A stretch of DNA of 64,000 bases, from the NCBI RefSeq assembly GCF_900114995.1, contig NZ_FOUX01000004.1, positions 310,001 through 374,000 on the forward strand, given 5' to 3'. The notes below the pieces were generated by a model, which was not told the DNA's origin, did not search any database, and worked only from the letters and a program-made list of their open reading frames with translations. The DNA is from Chitinophaga sp. YR627. GTDB taxonomy: Bacteria > Bacteroidota > Bacteroidia > Chitinophagales > Chitinophagaceae. A program made the translations under genes and the position numbers. Positions 34,292-43,264 of this stretch are shown here, piece after piece (the first letter of the stretch is position 1; every line of letters starts with the position of its first letter).

Positions 34292-34876
34292 TTATATCCT
34301 TGCCACTAGCTTAAGGGTTTTCAGGTCATAGATCAGGATCTGGTTTTTGTCCGTTTTATCATATTTACCATTATCATTTGTATCATAATGGCCTGTAACA
34401 GTGACAGTTCCGGTCTGGCGATTCACAATCCAGGTACGGACAAAAAACTTATCTTCTGTTAACTGCACCTTTTCTTCTCCATCTGTGGATAACACTACTA
34501 ATTGTGTAGGATCGGTCCAGCCGATCCCCTTCCGATGATCCAGGTTGACCGTCCGCGCTTCCAGGATGATCCTGTTAATCTGCAGACTATCTATCCTGAC
34601 CTGGATAATGGACTGCCAGGATCCCCCTTCGGAGAATTCCACCTGCTTCGTATGCCCGTTTTTCGTATTAATGAATAGAAGGTACTGGTCATGCGAAAGG
34701 AACATCTTACCCATATTATAAATACTGGCGATAATGTATTCCGTTCCACTGACTTCTGTCATTTGATTAAAGTAAACATAGTTGTATTTATCCTGTGCAT
34801 AGGTGGAAAAAGATAGCATAGAGCAGGCTAAGACAAGTAAAAGCTTAGCTGTAGTGAAAATGTGCTTTTGGCTCAT
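34292..34876 (-). CDS. Hypothetical exported protein
   Basis: This 194-residue protein has a signal peptide (MSQKHIFTTAKLLLVLACSM to TYAQ). The mature part contains beta-rich sequence and a calcium-loop-like DTNDNGKYDKTDKN near the C-terminus. No family recognised. It is convergent with the AraC gene across the long palindrome. Confidence 0.65.
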   Translation of the reverse strand: MSQKHIFTTAKLLLVLACSMLSFSTYAQDKYNYVYFNQMTEVSGTEYIIASIYNMGKMFLSHDQYLLFINTKNGHTKQVEFSEGGSWQSIIQVRIDSLQINRIILEARTVNLDHRKGIGWTDPTQLVVLSTDGEEKVQLTEDKFFVRTWIVNRQTGTVTVTGHYDTNDNGKYDKTDKNQILIYDLKTLKLVARI

Positions 34877-35061
34877 GGGATGTCAATTTTGGTTATATCC
34901 CGCAGGATTCCCCGGAACAACTTTTTCCATAAACCGGACTGTTAAGAAAAACCCAAAAGTCCCTTATCCCCCTCCTGAAATAACTAATCCAATGGCTGGG
35001 AAACATCAGCACCAAAACTTTATGTATAAAAATAACATAATGCGTCATACCTTCGCAGCGG

Positions 35062-35135
35062 TTGGGGGTAGCTCAAGTGGAAGAGCGTCTACTCTGCAGG
35101 TAGAAGGTTACAGGTTCGATTCCTTGTCCCCTGAT
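35062..35135 (+). tRNA. tRNA-Ala(TGC)-like gene, aberrant (possible pseudo-tRNA)
   Basis: A cloverleaf in normal order can be drawn. The acceptor is TTGGGGG with CCCCTGA, which includes a G3-U70 wobble, the alanine identity pair. The D-arm is GCTC with GAGC, and the anticodon arm TCTAC-TCTGCAG-GTAGA has TGC in the anticodon position. The T-arm is ACAGG-TTCGATT-CCTTGT, with one extra T in its 3' strand. Position 33 is C rather than U. A TACCTTCG box 6 nt upstream may be its promoter. These defects suggest a pseudo-tRNA or special-function tRNA-like RNA. Confidence 0.5.
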
Positions 35136-35163
35136 CTTTTCCAGGACTTATAAGCATATCTTC

Positions 35164-36534
35164 ATGCAGGAATTTTCGCAACAGGAATGGGACAAGTTTT
35201 ATGAGATTTTACAGTTCCTAGGCAAACATCCCTTTGATTCTCCCGATAACGACCGTCTGAAAGGTCTGGTTACCAAAATTTATAAAACAGCCAAAAAGGA
35301 TATCAAACAGACAGCGGCTAATGACCGTAGGGCTGTCAGTCTGAATGCTATTGAAAAAACAGCCGTCTTCAGACAGGCCAGGCAGTCCTCTGTCAATGAA
35401 GCGCCTGAAAATGTGATCGCACTCCCATTACAGCAGACTGTCCCCAATGCAATTGTCTGTTATGCCTGCAGAAAGCAGTATACACAGCTGCATCAGCATT
35501 ACCATCGGCTGTGTCCGGAATGTGCAGATATTCACCTGGAGAAAAAAGCACAACGCCTGGACCTCCAGAACCGGACAGCCATTGTGACCGGCGCCCGTAT
35601 GAAGATCGGATATGTCACCACCCTGAAGCTGTTACGTGATGGCGCAACCGTGATAGCGACCACGCGATTCGCAGCCGATGCGCTCCTGAGCTATAGCAAA
35701 GAACCTGACTTTAATACCTGGAAACACCGCCTGTTTATCTACAGTCTGGACCTGATTTCCATCCCACAGGTGGAAATGTTCCTGCAATATGTACAGGAGA
35801 ATTTTTCCAGTCTTGATATTATTATCAATAATGCGGCACAGACGATCTCTTATCCTGCCGCATACTATAAGCCACTGATTGACAAACAGTTCCAGCTGAG
35901 TACTATTACAGCAGAAGACCAGTCCCGTATACTGGCCAATCCGATGGTAAGCGCACCGCTGAAACTGGAGACAAATGAGGCCTTACTGGCAGCACACACC
36001 TTCTTCCCGGCACATAAGACGGACTTTTTCGACCAGCCGCTTGACCTCCGGGACAGCAATTCCTGGACGATGAAACTGGAAGAAGTGGATACCGCAGAAG
36101 TATTGTCCGCCAACCTTGTCAATAACATCGCCCCTTTCATGCTGAACAGCAGGTTGAAACCAATGCTGATGAATTCCCCGTTCCGGGACAAGTATATCAT
36201 CAATGTAAGTTCTTCTGAAGGACAATTCAGCTATGAAGGCAAAACGATCTTCCACCCTCATACAAATATGACCAAGGCAGCCCTGAATATGATGACCCGC
36301 ACCAGCGGCAGGGACTACGCAGGCGATGGCATTTATATGAACAGCGTCGATGTGGGTTGGGTATCAACCGGTAATCCGATAGAGAAACGTACCCGTCTGG
36401 AGGAAAAAGGTATTATTCCGCCACTAATGCTGGATGATGCCGCCGCCAGGATCTATGATCCGCTCTACAGGGGTATGCAGGGTGAAAAGCTGGCCGGTAA
36501 ACTATTCAAGGACTATATTGAAGTAAGCTGGTAA
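35164..36534 (+). CDS. Atypical SDR-fold protein with N-terminal zinc ribbon
   Basis: This 456-residue protein has an N-terminal helical part (1-90), a CxxC...CxxC zinc ribbon (CYACRKQYT and LCPECADIH, about 98-125) and a Rossmann SDR domain starting IVTGARMKIGYVT (TGxxxxxG) with a DIIINNAAQ motif. The usual catalytic YxxxK is replaced: the lysine in HTNMTKAALNMM is preceded by Thr where Tyr is expected, so normal oxidoreductase chemistry is doubtful. It has no signal peptide. It starts 28 nt after the tRNA-like gene. The function is unknown. Confidence 0.8.
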   Translation: MQEFSQQEWDKFYEILQFLGKHPFDSPDNDRLKGLVTKIYKTAKKDIKQTAANDRRAVSLNAIEKTAVFRQARQSSVNEAPENVIALPLQQTVPNAIVCYACRKQYTQLHQHYHRLCPECADIHLEKKAQRLDLQNRTAIVTGARMKIGYVTTLKLLRDGATVIATTRFAADALLSYSKEPDFNTWKHRLFIYSLDLISIPQVEMFLQYVQENFSSLDIIINNAAQTISYPAAYYKPLIDKQFQLSTITAEDQSRILANPMVSAPLKLETNEALLAAHTFFPAHKTDFFDQPLDLRDSNSWTMKLEEVDTAEVLSANLVNNIAPFMLNSRLKPMLMNSPFRDKYIINVSSSEGQFSYEGKTIFHPHTNMTKAALNMMTRTSGRDYAGDGIYMNSVDVGWVSTGNPIEKRTRLEEKGIIPPLMLDDAAARIYDPLYRGMQGEKLAGKLFKDYIEVSW

Positions 36535-36721
36535 TACCCGCGTCACAAAAAATCAACTAACTTAGCAGCAATAAATCATTGCCTCTGCAATTCTTCTTCC
36601 CATACAGGCATCATACATTGCCTGGATTTGTATACTAACGGGCGCCTTATGACCCGTCTTTACATCGCAGTACCTGCGATGCCATCATCATTATGTATAT
36701 AAATCAAAAATAAACCCAGAC

Positions 36722-37246
36722 ATGTTTTTTATAGAAACGGAACGGCTACAGCTGATTCCCCTGACCCACGATCTACTGATGCTTTGTCAACAGGACCGCG
36801 CTACTATGGAGGCACAACTCGGACTCAATACATCTGATATGTGCATAGATCCACTCTACATAACGGAACTGGAAGATGCACTGACTCATTTCTGGATCCC
36901 CATGACCGCTGCCCATCCCGACAGGTACCAATGGTACACCAACTGGGAAATCGTACTGAAAGAAGAACGGCTGGCTATCGGCGGTATCGGCTTCATTGGC
37001 TATCCTGATGAAAACGGGCAGACGGAAACCGGCTTTATGCTGGATAAGAACTTTCACAGCAAAGGTTATGCAAAAGAAGCATTGACAGGTATCACTAACT
37101 GGGCTTTTAGTCATGAGGAGGTGAAGACCATTATTGCAAAAACAGCAGAGGACAATCTTCCCAGCAGAACACTTCTGGAACGTGCAGGATTCATGCCTGT
37201 AGGGCAGGAAGCAGACCTGATCATCTACAGTAAACAACGCGTATGA
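36722..37246 (+). CDS. GNAT family N-acetyltransferase
   Basis: This 174-residue protein starts MFFIETERLQLIPLT and has a GNAT fold with the acetyl-CoA region ETGFMLDKNFHSKGYAKEAL and the C-terminal PSRTLLERAGFMPVG, typical of the RimJ/RimL-like branch that acetylates protein N-termini or small substrates. The substrate is unknown. Confidence 0.9.
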   Translation: MFFIETERLQLIPLTHDLLMLCQQDRATMEAQLGLNTSDMCIDPLYITELEDALTHFWIPMTAAHPDRYQWYTNWEIVLKEERLAIGGIGFIGYPDENGQTETGFMLDKNFHSKGYAKEALTGITNWAFSHEEVKTIIAKTAEDNLPSRTLLERAGFMPVGQEADLIIYSKQRV

Positions 37247-37255
37247 TATAATAAA

Positions 37256-37281
37256 CAAAGACCCGGTATACCGGGTCTTTG
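37256..37281. terminator. Bidirectional intrinsic terminator
   Basis: CAAAGACCCGGTA and TACCGGGTCTTTG form a perfect 26-bp palindrome between convergent genes. Confidence 0.85.
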
Positions 37282-37308
37282 CATCTATAAATGATCAGCG
37301 CGATCATC

Positions 37309-37905
37309 TTAACAGAATTCTGTCATCAGCATTTTAATCTCATCTACCTGTTTTCCAAAACGTTTCCTGATATACCACAGGTTAAGATAATACCCACCTA
37401 TTCCGGACAATACTGTCGCAGGCAACATCCAGTACCATGACATTTGTAACAGGGTAAAAAGTACACCCAGCACCAGTGTCCAGGTAATCGTTGAACTCCA
37501 GAGGTATATGTTCAATGTCCTGCGTGTACGCTCGTATAATTTTGTCAGATAGCTTTTAATGTGGGTATCTTTTTGCAAAAGCGACAGGCGCATTAATCTG
37601 ATGAACATGAACAGACAAGTCAGCAGATATACTATTCCCGCCAGATAAATAACATTAGTCATCATGAGCACCTCAGGCTTCTTACCCTCTTTCAGGAAAA
37701 TGTTCATACTTAAAAAAAGTATGCTAGACGCTAATGCGCCCAGCACCAGCAAAATCTCGGTAATAAATTCAGATGTCAGTTTGCTGCTACTAGCTGCAAG
37801 ACGTTCATCCAGTATTTTGCTCACAGACTGCTCAGTAAGCGGGTCCATATTATATCTGCCGGCAGCACCCTTCAGCAGGGAATCAAAATCATCTATTGGC
37901 TCCAT
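37309..37905 (-). CDS. Membrane protein downstream of ECF sigma factor (putative anti-sigma)
   Basis: This 198-residue protein has a cytoplasmic N-terminus (MEPIDDFDSLLKGAAGRYN) and four hydrophobic segments, including LVLGALASSILFLSMNIFL and MMTNVIYLAGIVYLLTCLFM. It starts one base after the sigma factor stop codon. Position suggests it holds the sigma factor at the membrane, though the sequence has no zinc-binding anti-sigma motif (HxxxCxxC). Confidence 0.7.
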   Translation of the reverse strand: MEPIDDFDSLLKGAAGRYNMDPLTEQSVSKILDERLAASSSKLTSEFITEILLVLGALASSILFLSMNIFLKEGKKPEVLMMTNVIYLAGIVYLLTCLFMFIRLMRLSLLQKDTHIKSYLTKLYERTRRTLNIYLWSSTITWTLVLGVLFTLLQMSWYWMLPATVLSGIGGYYLNLWYIRKRFGKQVDEIKMLMTEFC

Positions 37906-37906
37906 A

Positions 37907-38398
37907 CTATTGCATATTTTTAGCGGTGAGGGAATGCTTCAGCTTTTGCCGGATACGGCTCAGCTTAACACCAACATTATTCTCAGAATCTCCGGTGATA
38001 TCTGCTATTTCACGATAACTGATACCTTCAATATATAAAAGTATCAATGCCTTCTCTGCCTTAGGTAAAGACCGGATCATCTCCCACAACAGGCGCTCCT
38101 GTTCACGTGGCACGTTATCTTCTTCCTGTGTCACTGGTATCACCTCAGTATGAAGCACGTGCTTATTCCGGACGGCCGACTTTCTCGTATAAGTCAATGC
38201 CGTATTTAACGCTACCTGATACATCCAGGTAGAAACCTTGCTCTGAAAACGAAAACGGGGAAATGATAACCATAACTGAAGCCATATCTCCTGCAACAAA
38301 TCTTCTTTATCCTCTTTCGTATCGGCATAGATATTCACTACCTTATGCACAATTCCCTGATTTGGCATCGTATGTTCCAGAAACGCTGCTTTGGTCAT
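37907..38398 (-). CDS. ECF RNA polymerase sigma factor
   Basis: This 163-residue protein starts MTKAAFLEHTMPNQG. It has the sigma-2 region (DLLQEIWLQLWLSFPRFRFQSKVSTWMYQVALNTALTY, listed here by its ends DLLQEIW and NTALTY) and sigma-4 region (GISYREIADITGDSENNVGVKLSRI). It should direct polymerase to a small regulon, possibly its own operon. Start overlaps the TraB/GumN gene stop by one base. Confidence 0.93.
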   Translation of the reverse strand: MTKAAFLEHTMPNQGIVHKVVNIYADTKEDKEDLLQEIWLQLWLSFPRFRFQSKVSTWMYQVALNTALTYTRKSAVRNKHVLHTEVIPVTQEEDNVPREQERLLWEMIRSLPKAEKALILLYIEGISYREIADITGDSENNVGVKLSRIRQKLKHSLTAKNMQ

Positions 38399-39300
38399 TA
38401 CTCATGGGCCTTTTTGATGGAAAAAGGGATATTGGTGAGTGTATATCCTTTTTGTTTCAATAATACAATCAATCCTTTACCAGCGCCAAGATGCGCCGCA
38501 CCAACAGCTATCAGCGGATGCTCGTTTTTCAGTAACGAATCAATTCTGTCAGCCATCACGATGTTCCTCTTCACCAGTAACGCATCGTTTGCACCATCTG
38601 ATGATGATGTATTATAATTGAGCTCATATAACAACTGTTCAATATCCTGTTGCACATAACTGGTGGTCATTCTTTTCAGCATTTCAGCCGGAGATATTTG
38701 CTGATCCAATACCAGCCGTAACATATCCATCTGTGATGATAAGCTCACTGCTTTAAGGGCCTCCATTTCTTCCCGGACTGTTTCCAGTCCGCCTACAGGC
38801 AACTTTCTACTATTTGCAGCTTTATACAACTCAAAATCAACCGATGCTGCTTTTCCCGCACTACCTGTCAACATAGAGATTAACAACATCGGTTTAATAG
38901 CATATAGCTTATTTCCCATAGCGGATGACAACGGCGCGGATTGAACAAATCTTCTCATCTTTTCCATGGATAATGCATCCAGCTGTTTGTCAATATACGC
39001 TGTACTATCTGAAATATACATGCCTTCCATCATTTCCCGGAGATCTATCTTCCCTAAATCCAGCTCCAGGTAGAGCTTATCTACCTTATCAAGTAAATCA
39101 AAAGGCAATTGTGGTAACTGATAACCTGCTGTATCATATATATGCATGGAACCAAACAGATACGCCGGTTTAGAAAGCCCCTTACCGGAGATTTCCCATA
39201 AAAGTCCCTTGGGTTGTTGCTGCGCAGATACAGGATGAAAAGCACCCCATAACAGGATCAGGATTAATACAAAGGCTTTCAGACAGTTGCGTGTTTTCAT
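38398..39300 (-). CDS. TraB/GumN family protein
   Basis: This 300-residue protein has a signal peptide (MKTRNCLKAFVLILILLWGA to VSAQQ). It carries the family GLLWEISGKGLSKPAYLFGS, MHIYD and C-terminal VGAAHLGAGKGLIVLLKQKG motifs, with the conserved GxxH...G-A-x-H pair. The family is thought to include metalloproteases related to Tiki. It heads the operon with the ECF sigma factor, which suggests an envelope-linked stress function. Confidence 0.9.
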   Translation of the reverse strand: MKTRNCLKAFVLILILLWGAFHPVSAQQQPKGLLWEISGKGLSKPAYLFGSMHIYDTAGYQLPQLPFDLLDKVDKLYLELDLGKIDLREMMEGMYISDSTAYIDKQLDALSMEKMRRFVQSAPLSSAMGNKLYAIKPMLLISMLTGSAGKAASVDFELYKAANSRKLPVGGLETVREEMEALKAVSLSSQMDMLRLVLDQQISPAEMLKRMTTSYVQQDIEQLLYELNYNTSSSDGANDALLVKRNIVMADRIDSLLKNEHPLIAVGAAHLGAGKGLIVLLKQKGYTLTNIPFSIKKAHE

Positions 39301-39421
39301 TTAAATCGTTTTATTCATTAGTACACTCACCTGTCAAAACCTTACAGCTTTTCTAAAAAAACTTTTCTGCGGAAGATGCTGGATAAGCCCATTCTTTAAG
39401 ACAATCTTTCTTTCCTCCTGA

Positions 39422-40441
39422 TCAATCAGCAGGAAAATTTATTTGCAGCATTTGTTCGCTGAGTATCCACAGACGCTGTGCAGCTGATTGATCCAGAGAA
39501 TAAGGACGCACACCTGTTAATGTAGACGGCTCATCGAATTGATATACAATATTACCTTCATCCAGTACGGCTATATCCGCATCTTCACAATACACACCGC
39601 CGACATTATTCAACGCCGGACTGGTAGCACACCATACCGTTGTAGCAGCGCCCTGTGCCAGTGTTTTCAGCTTCTTTTCCACCTCCGGATAAATATTACC
39701 ATTAGCATCATGCGTACCCATCTGCTGATACAATTCCATAGGAGCTTCCCGTCCCAGGTCTGTACCATACACCGATCCAGGATGCAGCGAATAAGACCTG
39801 ACACCAGCACGGCTGCCACGTTTATCCAGTTCTACTGTGAATAAATTATTAGCCGTTTTAGAACGCCCGTATCCTATCAGCGTTTCATACGCCGTATGTG
39901 TAAAGTTGGGATCATCAAAATCAAAAGGCGCTATCTGGTGGCCAAAAGAAGATACATTCACCACCCTTGCGCCATCCGCCTGCTTTAATGCAGGCCATAA
40001 ACGGGCAGTCAGCTGAAAATGTCCCAGGTGATTAGTAGCCAGTTGTGATTCAAATCCCCGGCTATCCCTGCGTAATGGTACCCACATAATGCCAGCATTA
40101 TTGATCAGCAGGTGTAAAGGTCTTCCGGATGCGAGGAACCGTGCTGCAAATGCATCAATAGATGCAGGATCCATCAGGTCAATCGTCTCTGGTTCTACAC
40201 GGACAATATCTTTTAAATTTTTAGCTGCCTTTGCCTGATCACGTGCCGGAACAATAACAGTGGCCCCGGCTTCGCTCAGTACTTTCGTGGTTTCCAGTCC
40301 GATACCAGCATAACCGCCGGTAATGATGACTACTTTCCCCTTCAGGTCAATGCCATTGATCACATCCTGTGCGGTAGACCTTGCATTAAACCCGGAGCCT
40401 AATGGTTGTTGCAGTACACCCTGATAATTATGTTGTTTCAT
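39422..40441 (-). CDS. Short-chain dehydrogenase/reductase
   Basis: This 339-residue protein starts MKQHNYQGVLQQPLGSGFNA. It has VVIITGGYAGIGLETTKVL (NAD(P) binding), LLINNAGIMW, and the catalytic residues in VVNVSSFGH and YGRSKTANNLF. It is a WW-domain-oxidoreductase-like SDR of unknown substrate. No signal peptide. It stands alone, convergent with nothing close. Confidence 0.92.
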   Translation of the reverse strand: MKQHNYQGVLQQPLGSGFNARSTAQDVINGIDLKGKVVIITGGYAGIGLETTKVLSEAGATVIVPARDQAKAAKNLKDIVRVEPETIDLMDPASIDAFAARFLASGRPLHLLINNAGIMWVPLRRDSRGFESQLATNHLGHFQLTARLWPALKQADGARVVNVSSFGHQIAPFDFDDPNFTHTAYETLIGYGRSKTANNLFTVELDKRGSRAGVRSYSLHPGSVYGTDLGREAPMELYQQMGTHDANGNIYPEVEKKLKTLAQGAATTVWCATSPALNNVGGVYCEDADIAVLDEGNIVYQFDEPSTLTGVRPYSLDQSAAQRLWILSEQMLQINFPAD

Positions 40442-40635
40442 GCCTTGTATGTTTTTGATGAAACAAAATTAGGACCTTATCTACCAGGGGGCTTTGTTTA
40501 GCGTGCCATTTTTACTTTGTTTTAAGTGCCATCTTTCTCAGTAAACGAGCATCGTTAAATAAAACATAAATCAGTTATCGTGTAGTTGTTGACTTTATTT
40601 TCTTCATAAATTGCTGCTATAAATTCACACCACCC

Positions 40636-41367
40636 ATGCGCAAAATTCTACTACTGGCTTTGTTTAACCTTGGCTTCCTATACACTCATGCCCAAACATC
40701 GTTCGGAGTTACTGCCGGCTTTGGAACTTCGAAAATACATATTCCGGATTATGATGATTTTGATTCTAAATTCAATCCATCCTGGCGGGCTGGTGTCATG
40801 GCAGATATAAAACTGATAGGAAAATTCTATCTGCAACCGCAGTTACTGATCAGTACCAAAGGACAGCACACTTACAATGAAGGTGCTATCGGACTAGATA
40901 TGATGCCAACGAAAATTCATGCAAAAACACACTTAACATATCTCGAACTACCTGTTAATGTAGTTTTTAAACTTCCCCTGGGCAGCGGAAAACTGATCAC
41001 AGGCGCGGGTGGCTATATTGCATATGGGCTTGGTGGTAACTATAAGGTAACAGGAAAAGTACGTTCTACCGGCGCAGATTATGAGCAGAAAGGGGATGTT
41101 AAGTTCGAAAAAGATCCACATCCGACAGAAGCAGATCTCGGTCATACTACTTATTACAGACCAATAGATTTCGGGCTTAATTTCCTTGCCGGATATGAAT
41201 TCAAAAATGGTCTGGGTCTGAACTTTACTTACAGTCCCGGACTGAAAAACATGGCGCCACCACCTATAGTAATAGGTCCATCGACCATCATGTATGATAA
41301 ACGGACGAATGTCTACGCCGGACTGTCAGTAACATACGTACTCAAAAAACACACTACAAAAGCTTAA
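40636..41367 (+). CDS. Outer membrane beta-barrel protein (PorT-like)
   Basis: This 243-residue protein has a signal peptide (MRKILLLALFNLGFLYTHAQ) and a small outer membrane barrel (TSFGVTAGFGTSKI, GLGLNFTYSPGLKNM, NVYAGLSVTYVL). This resembles the PorT/OMP_b-brl family common in Bacteroidota. The role is unknown. Confidence 0.8.
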   Translation: MRKILLLALFNLGFLYTHAQTSFGVTAGFGTSKIHIPDYDDFDSKFNPSWRAGVMADIKLIGKFYLQPQLLISTKGQHTYNEGAIGLDMMPTKIHAKTHLTYLELPVNVVFKLPLGSGKLITGAGGYIAYGLGGNYKVTGKVRSTGADYEQKGDVKFEKDPHPTEADLGHTTYYRPIDFGLNFLAGYEFKNGLGLNFTYSPGLKNMAPPPIVIGPSTIMYDKRTNVYAGLSVTYVLKKHTTKA

Positions 41368-41481
41368 ATACACTATAACTTATTATAAACGGAGGCCTTG
41401 CTTTTACCACAACAATCATGTGGCAGATAATCTATTGCCCTTATCCCTATACCTATACTCATCACCTAAAACAGCACAACA

Positions 41482-41808
41482 ATGACCAGACAACTGAGTA
41501 CATCCTTTAGCGGAGCGCTACGCACCTTTGCTTATTTTATGGCCAGCGGCACACATGATGCATTGAAAGGTGTAGACTATCTGCCTTTATATGGCAACGA
41601 ACCCAGCGCCATTGAAATGGCGTTTGCCATCTATGCTAATGTGATCAAACTGGACGAGAATGGCCATGTGCTAAATGCAAAATATGCAGAACGGCGTGCG
41701 GCTGAGTATCTGAAAGAATATTGTATACCCGGTTATAAAGCCTATCCCGAATTTGAAGAATGGGAAACAGCCTTACATGCGCCCCCTTCATTGAGAGATC
41801 AGCTATAA
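41482..41808 (+). CDS. Conserved hypothetical protein
   Basis: This 108-residue protein starts MTRQLSTSFSGALRTFAYFM. It is a soluble, mixed alpha protein with no signal or known motif; a family of this kind with SxxxAFAIYxNVxKxDExG exists in my recollection but I cannot name it with confidence. It is convergent with the alpha/beta hydrolase gene at 41816. Confidence 0.6.
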   Translation: MTRQLSTSFSGALRTFAYFMASGTHDALKGVDYLPLYGNEPSAIEMAFAIYANVIKLDENGHVLNAKYAERRAAEYLKEYCIPGYKAYPEFEEWETALHAPPSLRDQL

Positions 41809-41815
41809 AACAGTA

Positions 41816-43096
41816 TCAGGGCTTTTTAAAAAATACTTCGACCTGTTTATTAAATTCATCTGGTATCTCGCTGGGTGCGTAGTGAGAGGCATTCCTGAAT
41901 ATCACTAATTCCGCACCGGGGATACTTGCTGCAATGAGCCGGGTATGTGCTTCCTTGATCATATCGTGCTCTCCTGCCATCACCAGCACCGGGCATCTGA
42001 TTGCTTTTAATGCCTGAGGATCAATATGTGGCTCCTCCAGCATACTACGATTGACCCGTATGGCGAACTCGCTGACAGGGGTATGTTGCGTCTCAAGTAC
42101 CTTAATTTGATTTTTAACAGTATCGATCAGCCAACCATATAAAGCAGTTGTATCAGGACACAGATTAGCGCCCATTGCAGCAAGCTTTTTCACTTTCTCC
42201 GGATGACGCATAGCGAGTATCAGTCCCGTAATACCGCCATCACTCCAACCCAGTATATTTACACTATCCAGCTTCAGCTCATTCAGCAACTTGTACATAT
42301 CATCTGCATAAAGCTCATATGTGAGCCGGGTAGTATCCGCGGTAGACTTTCCATGTCCACGGGTATCGACAGCTATTACTCTGAAGGATTTAGATAATGC
42401 AGGTATCTGTTTTTCATAATGAACGATAGACTCCAATGCACCATGCAGTAATAACAGCGGCTCTCCTTCTCCATATTCTTCATAGTATATCCTGTTACCA
42501 TTGATCATAGCATATTTGCCCGTTTTTTCATTATTCCCATAAGTCAGGGAAACAATACCGCTTGCATCGATAGACAGTGCCTGTTTATCCCCATGCACCT
42601 GCTGATCAGTCACCGCAACCTTTACAGCAGATGGCTGATTGATAAACTTCCAGGCACCCAGATCAGCTTCTTCAAAACCTGCATTTTTCACCGGTACTTC
42701 CTTTTTGTTGATGAACAGTTTCATGTCATCAAAAAAGAACCGGGCCTTCCCGGAATACAATGCGCCGATATAAAGCGATTGCGTACGCTTGTCTATTTTA
42801 CCAGATACCTTCAGCCGGTTCCACTCCCCCGCCTTAAAATCTTCCATGCTCAGTTTTCCTATAGCAGTACTCACCTGCGTCTGCTGATCGTAACCCAGCG
42901 CCATCAATGCCGTACCCGAATTATTTTCTTCACGCTCCGCATACATCCAGCACTCTACGGTAAAAGAGGCACCTTTATAGGCACTAACATCTATGCTCTG
43001 AAAGAAAACAGGCGGTTGCCCATCCTGTGATCTTGCCGTCAGCGCAATGAACAAAGCAATACAACAAGCAATAAAAGCGGGAATTTTTCTCATCAT
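41816..43096 (-). CDS. Exported alpha/beta hydrolase with N-terminal carbohydrate-binding-like domain
   Basis: This 426-residue protein has a signal peptide (MMRKIPAFIACCIALFIALT), a beta-sandwich N-terminal domain (about 25-190, with KGASFTVECWMYAER resembling CBM or laminin-type folds) and an alpha/beta hydrolase domain (200-426). The hydrolase has GEPLLLLHGALESIVHYEKQ, nucleophile Ser in ILGWSDGGITGL, and His in NASHYAPSEIP. The substrate is unknown; the attached binding domain suggests an exported esterase or lipase-like enzyme. Confidence 0.85.
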   Translation of the reverse strand: MMRKIPAFIACCIALFIALTARSQDGQPPVFFQSIDVSAYKGASFTVECWMYAEREENNSGTALMALGYDQQTQVSTAIGKLSMEDFKAGEWNRLKVSGKIDKRTQSLYIGALYSGKARFFFDDMKLFINKKEVPVKNAGFEEADLGAWKFINQPSAVKVAVTDQQVHGDKQALSIDASGIVSLTYGNNEKTGKYAMINGNRIYYEEYGEGEPLLLLHGALESIVHYEKQIPALSKSFRVIAVDTRGHGKSTADTTRLTYELYADDMYKLLNELKLDSVNILGWSDGGITGLILAMRHPEKVKKLAAMGANLCPDTTALYGWLIDTVKNQIKVLETQHTPVSEFAIRVNRSMLEEPHIDPQALKAIRCPVLVMAGEHDMIKEAHTRLIAASIPGAELVIFRNASHYAPSEIPDEFNKQVEVFFKKP

Positions 43097-43264
43097 GGGT
43101 TAGCATTTACAGCGGTAAAAATTAAACTAAAAAACGGGTATTCCCAAAACCGGCACAACTGCTTTTATTAACAAAATATATAGCAATCTCCTGATCCGGT
43201 ATCATCAAAATTAAAGTATATTAGTACAGACGTCTTCAGGTACTGATTTCCGCAATCACCCGCA

